From assembly GCA_036937835.1 (NCBI GenBank), contig CM072876.1:14007501-14071500 (forward strand): a DNA stretch of 64,000 nt. Direction: 5' to 3'. Within the stretch, counting starts at the first letter, position 1, and each line of letters opens with the position of its first letter. The notes under the pieces were generated by a model. That model was given only the letters and a program-made list of their open reading frames with translations, did no database searches and was not told where the DNA came from. Made by a program: the position numbers and the translations under genes. Origin of the DNA: Pampus argenteus (lineage: Eukaryota; Chordata; Actinopteri; Scombriformes; Stromateidae). Shown here one piece after another: positions 58,523 through 64,000 of the stretch.

Positions 58523-60528
58523 GTGAGTTGTTTCTGTCTTGACGGCTGCTGGATGCTGAGGGCTAGCCCAACCCCCCCCATTCATTTTTGCAGCTAGCAG
58601 GCTAGCATAACATGAAGGCTAAGATGACCTCAAACACAGATGTTGGTAGCAACAATTGGCGTTGCTTTAATCACATTCACTTCGTGCTTGGTGTGTTTTC
58701 ACGTATAAGTCAATTTACAGTTGCTGTTGTTGTTCCTGTGAAAGCTGGCAGCTCAGGGACATCTATAAGCTAACATGCTAACGGTAGCTTGCTGCTGCTG
58801 CTGCAGAGGGTTTTTTTCCCCCTTTTTTTTTATTGGTTAAGCATCACCGTTAGCACATGCTTTACATTAGTGTAAGGAGATTTATATAACGCGATTTGGC
58901 GAGAGAGAAACAGCGTCCCGTATGAATAGCGAGTCAGGTGAGACTTGTTGATCTCAACTGTTAAACTGACTCATCTGTGGAGTCTGGAAATCAGTTCAAG
59001 TTCACACTGATATAGGGTACACTGTACATCCTTGTTTAAAGAGCCCCTCCATGTGTTAAGATGTAGATAAAATACTCTATAATAAGTATCTGATGTGGTT
59101 CTATCTTTGTTAAAATCCTTACAATGACATCTACTCATTTTCTCTCATTACAAATTCAGAATATGTTCATATGCAAATATGTTTAAATTCAGAAGTTTAT
59201 CTGCTGGATACAAAACGTCCCTTACTTCACCGTGTATGCGCTCACTGTATACTCACTGTATGTGCATTAGGGGTGTAAGCATCTGCGTCCTCGGCCGACA
59301 TCGCCGCATGGTGTATTTGAATATTTCTGCATCCTGGTGTCCATAAACAGTCCTGGAATTGCATAAATTATGTATGACTGGAAAGCTGAGATTCAATGAA
59401 CCCATAAAATGACCTATTGTGACCTCTATAATAATCACAGCCTCATGAAAACAATTGCTTACACTGTCACAATATATCACAACATACCGAATCATAATCC
59501 ATGTATCACGATACATATTCGTCACCAGATTCTTGCCAATACACAGCCGACTGTGCACTAGATGCTTCTATGCTATGCAATAAAAACGTGATATCCGATG
59601 ACATAGAAATAGGAGTGGGCAGTATGGATTAAACACCTCTATAGTTTAAGTTACAACATAAGTTTATATTGCAATGTCGATATGTTTTCTGGTCTGTACT
59701 GTGATGTATCCAGTAAATAAAATATCTGACAAATCAAGACCCTTCCCATATCACTATAAATCAGTCTTACTTGATTTACAATGTTGCTGACTATGTCCTG
59801 CTACACACACTACTATACGTTATAAAAAAAATCTCTGACCTGTAATACATTTACATAGTCATATTTCCCTACCCTAGTTTCTTATGGCTGTTTCTGACTC
59901 ATTCATGCCTGGAACGGATTTTCTAATATCTCTGGATTCACTGTTCACATATAATACTGTTCACATATAATAATCCTTTGGCAGTGCATCAAGTAACTCC
60001 TGTATTATAGGTGTATTCTATAGGGCTTGTGGGTGCAGGTATAGGCGCTCTCCATCCATTGATTCATCGATCCATTTTTAGCTGCTCATCCAGGTCGAGG
60101 TGATGAACAGAGTAGGCAGAGTGGATGGCTGAAATCTCATAAACTGTACATGAATGTAAGGAGTTTGAAAAGCTGTCAAATCTTATATTAGCTGGCGCGG
60201 TGTTTCACAATCGATGCTCATTATTGTTATTTGCATATTGAAAATTAAAGACATTCATTTTTATGAACACGTATGACTCGTTTTAGAAGCTGAAACCAGT
60301 AAATAGTTTTTGCTTAAAAAACCAAACAAACAAGGTTCCTTATTAAAAATATACTTTTTTTATTTTCATAATTCAAACTAAAAGAAAACAAAAAGTGCCA
60401 ACTGTGTGTCCTGATGGTCCCTACCCAAACACAGGCTGTAGTCCAGATGAATTTATTTTTAGGTTTCTGATGTCTGAAACCTGAATAATGACAGAGACGC
60501 AGTACAAATGTAAGTCTTTTTAATGAAT

Positions 60529-60535
60529 TAGTATG

Positions 60536-60569
<34 letters not shown>

Positions 60570-60576
60570 CATACTA
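60529..60576. repeat. 48-bp perfect palindrome with (TA)14 core
   Basis: The arms TAGTATGTCA and TGACATACTA flank fourteen TA dinucleotides. The whole is exactly self-complementary. Confidence 0.95.
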
Positions 60577-61784
60577 TATATATAGTGAGAAAACATCAAT
60601 AAACTGCAGCTGGTATGTGATTTTTTAAGGTGGTCTTTTGTACTTGTGCCATCAATTTAGAAGCTCAATTAGGGCACATGTGATGTGCTCATTGAAGAGT
60701 TTTTACCATTTGGGGTTCACACCTGTGACAGGAGAGGGGGGGTTAAGCTTGTCAAAGACAGCAGATGGACAACAAAAGATGATGGCGGTGGACTGTCCTC
60801 GCTTTCATCCTGTCCTCTGCAGATCAGGACGGACCGTTCAGAGACTCCTCACAAAGGGAGCAGAGGGAGCATCTCTTCCCCAAACCTTTTAATGCTGCAC
60901 CGCACATCTGCAGACATGCTGTGGTCACTCACAGAAACGCACTCTAAAAGTAGGTAATATCACGCCTGAGAGGCTCTCTTCATCATTAGTGTTAATTGGT
61001 GTTTTGTCTCCCCCTCACTCGCCTCTCTACAAAGCAGGTGATTGTCCGTCGTTGACTCGGGGGAAAGCCCTCTTATCTTTGTTGCCTCCTGCTTACGTTG
61101 AATCATGAGTTGCTACTTAGAGCGGTCTAATTGCTTTCCGTTTATTCATCATAATGATTTGAATTATTCATCTTGTGTATCTTACAGCCCTCACTCCTTC
61201 AATGGACATGAGATCCATTGTGATCTGAAAACACACGTCCTCGCAGGAATTGTTATCCGCAAGAAAGATGAAAGAAAGAATGATCCTTATGTGTACAAAC
61301 GTTGAGAGAGGATTATGATTTAGTTCAGATCGTTCAGTATGAGCATTTATTAACTAAGTGGAAAAGTATTTTTTAATTTCACAAAATTCTGTAGTAGTAT
61401 ATGTCAGTCAGATTCTAAAATGACTTGTTGTGATGTGACTGGTCTTCACTGGAGGACACAGTCACATGGGTTAGTTCTGGTTTAATGCTGCTGATTGCAG
61501 GTTGGTCAGTTCATGCAGGTGTGGCTGGTAATTAACTTCTGCTGATCATTAGCTCCAGGGTTGTAATGTGTGTGTCTAACAGCCTCGCTGCCTTTGTTGA
61601 GGCTGTCGAGAAGACACAAACTGAAAGCTGAAGCTAAAATAGAAGAAATATAGAAATAGAAGAAGAAAAAACTAGAGGGTACACGTGAGATTTAAAGAGT
61701 ATGATTGTATTTGAGGACGGTATTTGAATTTTCTTTTCTTTTTTTAGCTGCAGCTGCCGTCTTTATAGTGTAGTCAAGGCAGGA

Positions 61785-61812
61785 GGTGTGTGTGTGTGTG
61801 TGTGTGTGTGTA
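61785..61812. repeat. (GT)n microsatellite
   Basis: About fourteen dinucleotide units. Confidence 0.9.
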
Positions 61813-61953
61813 AGATGGTTATTAGAGTTTAAGCACCTCAAAGATCAAGCCCATACATCCCTCTCTACAAAAGGCATTCACACAGGAGCCTGTCATTTCT
61901 GATGCCCAAAGCCAGAGGGACCACATTAATTTCAAGGTCCTGTGTAGCCTGTT

Positions 61954-61966
61954 TTCTCTCTCTCTC

Positions 61967-62002
<36 letters not shown>

Positions 62003-62003
62003 C
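61954..62003. repeat. (CT)n microsatellite
   Basis: About twenty-four CT units with one CGCT interruption. Confidence 0.95.
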
Positions 62004-62154
62004 CTCCCCATGGGCTAATCTCTCTGTCGTAATCCATGTCGGCCATGTCCTGTCTCCCCTGGGTCATTCAAGCCGTCCCCGCCCCTCTTCTCTCAGCAAG
62101 TGGGCCGAGTAATGAGGGGAACCCCACCATCTGTGAGTGGTGACAGGATACCAG

Positions 62155-62156
<2 letters not shown>

Positions 62157-62200
<44 letters not shown>

Positions 62201-62209
62201 TGTGTGTGG
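62157..62209. repeat. (GT)n microsatellite
   Basis: About twenty-six dinucleotide units with a CGCG interruption near the 3' end. Confidence 0.95.
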
Positions 62210-63549
62210 TGACACATTCATGATGAGCAGTTTTACCTCACATGCGGTTGCTGGAAGGAAGGTGTCCCATCGTTATTGTATTGTAAACATCAATCAAAGT
62301 CAAATTAATTGTGAAATTTTGATATGTATCTTAAAATAAGATTTTTTTTGATCATCTGGTGAAACTCTGTTGTAATACATATTGGTATTTGGTAAATTGT
62401 TGTAATCACTGTTATATACTGCATATTCTAACATTATTTGAGTTCATGCGGCGCTTTATGTGTAGCTTATGTACAGTTAAAGTATATTTTGATGATTATA
62501 TTCGGTGGATTTTGTAGACTGTAATGCGGGAACATATCTTTTCTTATTTGTGACAGTCAATAGTGCAGCTGTAAAAAGTGCATAATGTGTGTGTTTGTGT
62601 GTGTGTGTCTGGCTCCAGCTCATGAAATGTGAGTGTTTCTGGTTTCTTTAGTCCTCTATGATAATACACTGAACATCTTTTGGGTTTGGACTGCTATTGA
62701 TTTTCGAAAATAGTGTGATGAATCGATAATGAAAATAATCACTGTACTTCTATAAGGTAACGTAGTTATTCAGGCTTCAAGGTGTTCAACAGAGAGCTTG
62801 GAGGATATTTTTGGGTGCTATTGAATAATATGACAGCTCAGGAGTCATATTATCTGTGTTTGAGGTCATTTAAAGTATTAATTTGAGTGATGTAACATTG
62901 TGGTCAGCGTTTTTATAGGTCTGAGTTTATGATATGTACTTACATTGACAGAAATTATTCAACAAAATAAAACCGTTAGGATTTGGATCATTGGTAGCAT
63001 AACCTTATTATTAATATTATTTATGTAATGATTCTCTTATATAAATACCTTATAATTCTTCTTTTAAAAGACACAGGTAAAATGATCTGTCTCACCCATT
63101 AAGCAATAAGAACTCTTTAAAAAAAAACAACAAGCCACAAGAAGTCACGACAAATGATTTATCTTCACAGAAGGTTGGTTTTTTATATATATATACTATA
63201 CCGAGAGGAAAAGTGAGAGGGGTGCGGCTGGCACGACCTCAAGGAGGAATGATGGCGTGTTAGACACTCGCACACTCATTGACACGAGAGTAATTACACC
63301 AGTAGACTGTCTGCGGCAGGCAGAGCGTCTCTCATGACTCCACAGCGAGGCGCTTTGATGATTTCAACGCTTTCCTAACAGCTGAAGCGAGACGCAGATG
63401 AACGGGTATCGCCTCTGCCTGCAGGTCATCACTTTTCATCTAGTTCGGCGTATGAGTTCCAACAAGATATAGTTCAAGTTTAAACCAAATCGAGACAGAA
63501 GACTTTTTTGTTTTTTTTTTCTCTAAATTTCTGTCTTGACACATACACA

Positions 63550-63760
63550 TCAGTGGTTCCCCCAACAGGTGGGCCGCAAACTGCCAACTGAACAGAAAAT
63601 ACGTTATGAACGCGGCCGCTTAGATGGAAGCACAAGGCCCAAATCCAGAGATAAAACCATTAAAGTTGTCTCTTACCGTCCAGCAGAGAACCAGCTGGAC
63701 AAACTTACTGAAGGCCAGCAGATGAATATCAACTTGAACAAACCACAAACATAACAAGAG
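63550..63760. mobile_element. hAT-like terminal fragment
   Basis: CAGTGGTTCCCCCAACAGGT followed by GGGCCGCAAACTGCC resembles the terminal repeat of hAT elements (CAGTGGTTC start). A 72-codon frame overlaps it but shows no known domain. The right end was not found. Confidence 0.35.
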
Positions 63761-64000
63761 CTCATATTTATATCTCATTACATGCTGCCTTCAAGAGCTC
63801 CTCGTAAACTCCAGGTGTACTCTAGGTTCATCCTTCAGGATTTCTACATACCCCGGTATACCTTAATATTCATATTGCAGCTCTAACTAAGTGGAAACTT
63901 GTTGTGCATAATTCTACTTTAATATACAGTGTGTACGTACTAAATGATGGCAAACATTTGAATTGAGACCATTTACATCCACTTAATAGGTACATGTTGG

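Larger units (their letters stand above)
58523..64000. other. First intron of probable nudt14 (to window edge)
   Basis: No further coding exon was recognised. It contains a large TA palindrome, several dinucleotide runs and repeat-like stretches, including 59265-59545 (GGGGTGTAAGCATC at one end, TATCACGATACATATTCG at the other). That stretch is possibly a decayed DNA transposon. Confidence 0.5.

Noticed and set aside
60638..60957. Overlapping open frames in the probable nudt14 intron
   Set aside because: No resemblance to Nudix hydrolase exons, no good splice borders and no recognised domain.
63536..63754. 72-codon frame as a later nudt14 exon
   Set aside because: The translated text does not match NUDT14 and it overlaps a hAT-like end, so it is more likely repeat-derived.

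Overview
The window is vertebrate nuclear DNA, almost certainly from a percomorph-like teleost fish. Genes are split into many exons with GT-AG introns. Several dispersed repeats look like common fish families: GCTAAC-type satellites, 'ACTGTATATAAATAT' MITEs, the AAAGTAC-rich element and hAT-like ends. Reconstructed proteins match known vertebrate proteins along most of their length. No bacterial, viral or CRISPR feature was seen.

Layout, left to right. (1) 254-6892 (-): the 5' seven coding exons of reps1, with the rest beyond the left edge. (2) 10677-11385 (+): abracl. (3) 15774-20756 (+): heca. These three match the human 6q24 order REPS1-ABRACL-HECA. (4) 21829-22500: an exact eight-copy 84-bp satellite. 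(5) 23551-25160 (-): mtif3. (6) 26996-33855 (+): an adhesion GPCR of the ADGRG type. (7) 34430-36136 (-): knstrn (kinastrin/SKAP). (8) 37911-49242 (+): knl1 (CASC5), the kinetochore scaffold, complete in 33 coding exons. (9) 49.4-58.3 kb: no gene recognised. (10) 58442-58522 (+): first coding exon of a probable nudt14, with a first intron longer than 5 kb that runs off the window.

The most interesting part is the kinetochore pair. knstrn and knl1 are arranged head to head. Their presumed start sites lie a few hundred bases apart around an NRF1 palindrome and a CHR-like hexamer, which suggests a shared cell-cycle promoter. In knl1 a four-exon cassette (19-nt microexon, 44-nt exon, 53/56-nt exon, large MELT exon) occurs three times in tandem. 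The third large exon also carries nine 42-residue MELT/SHT units with a higher-order duplication. This lineage has therefore expanded its BUB-recruiting platform by two nested duplication processes. Some units have lost the key Met or the SHT His, and a KI-like FKNFLASLSK block has also multiplied.

Multi-exon models were built by eye from splice sites and reading phase. All seven reconstructed genes keep an open frame across every junction. Coordinates should be good to a base or so, but transcription starts and UTR exons are inferred.
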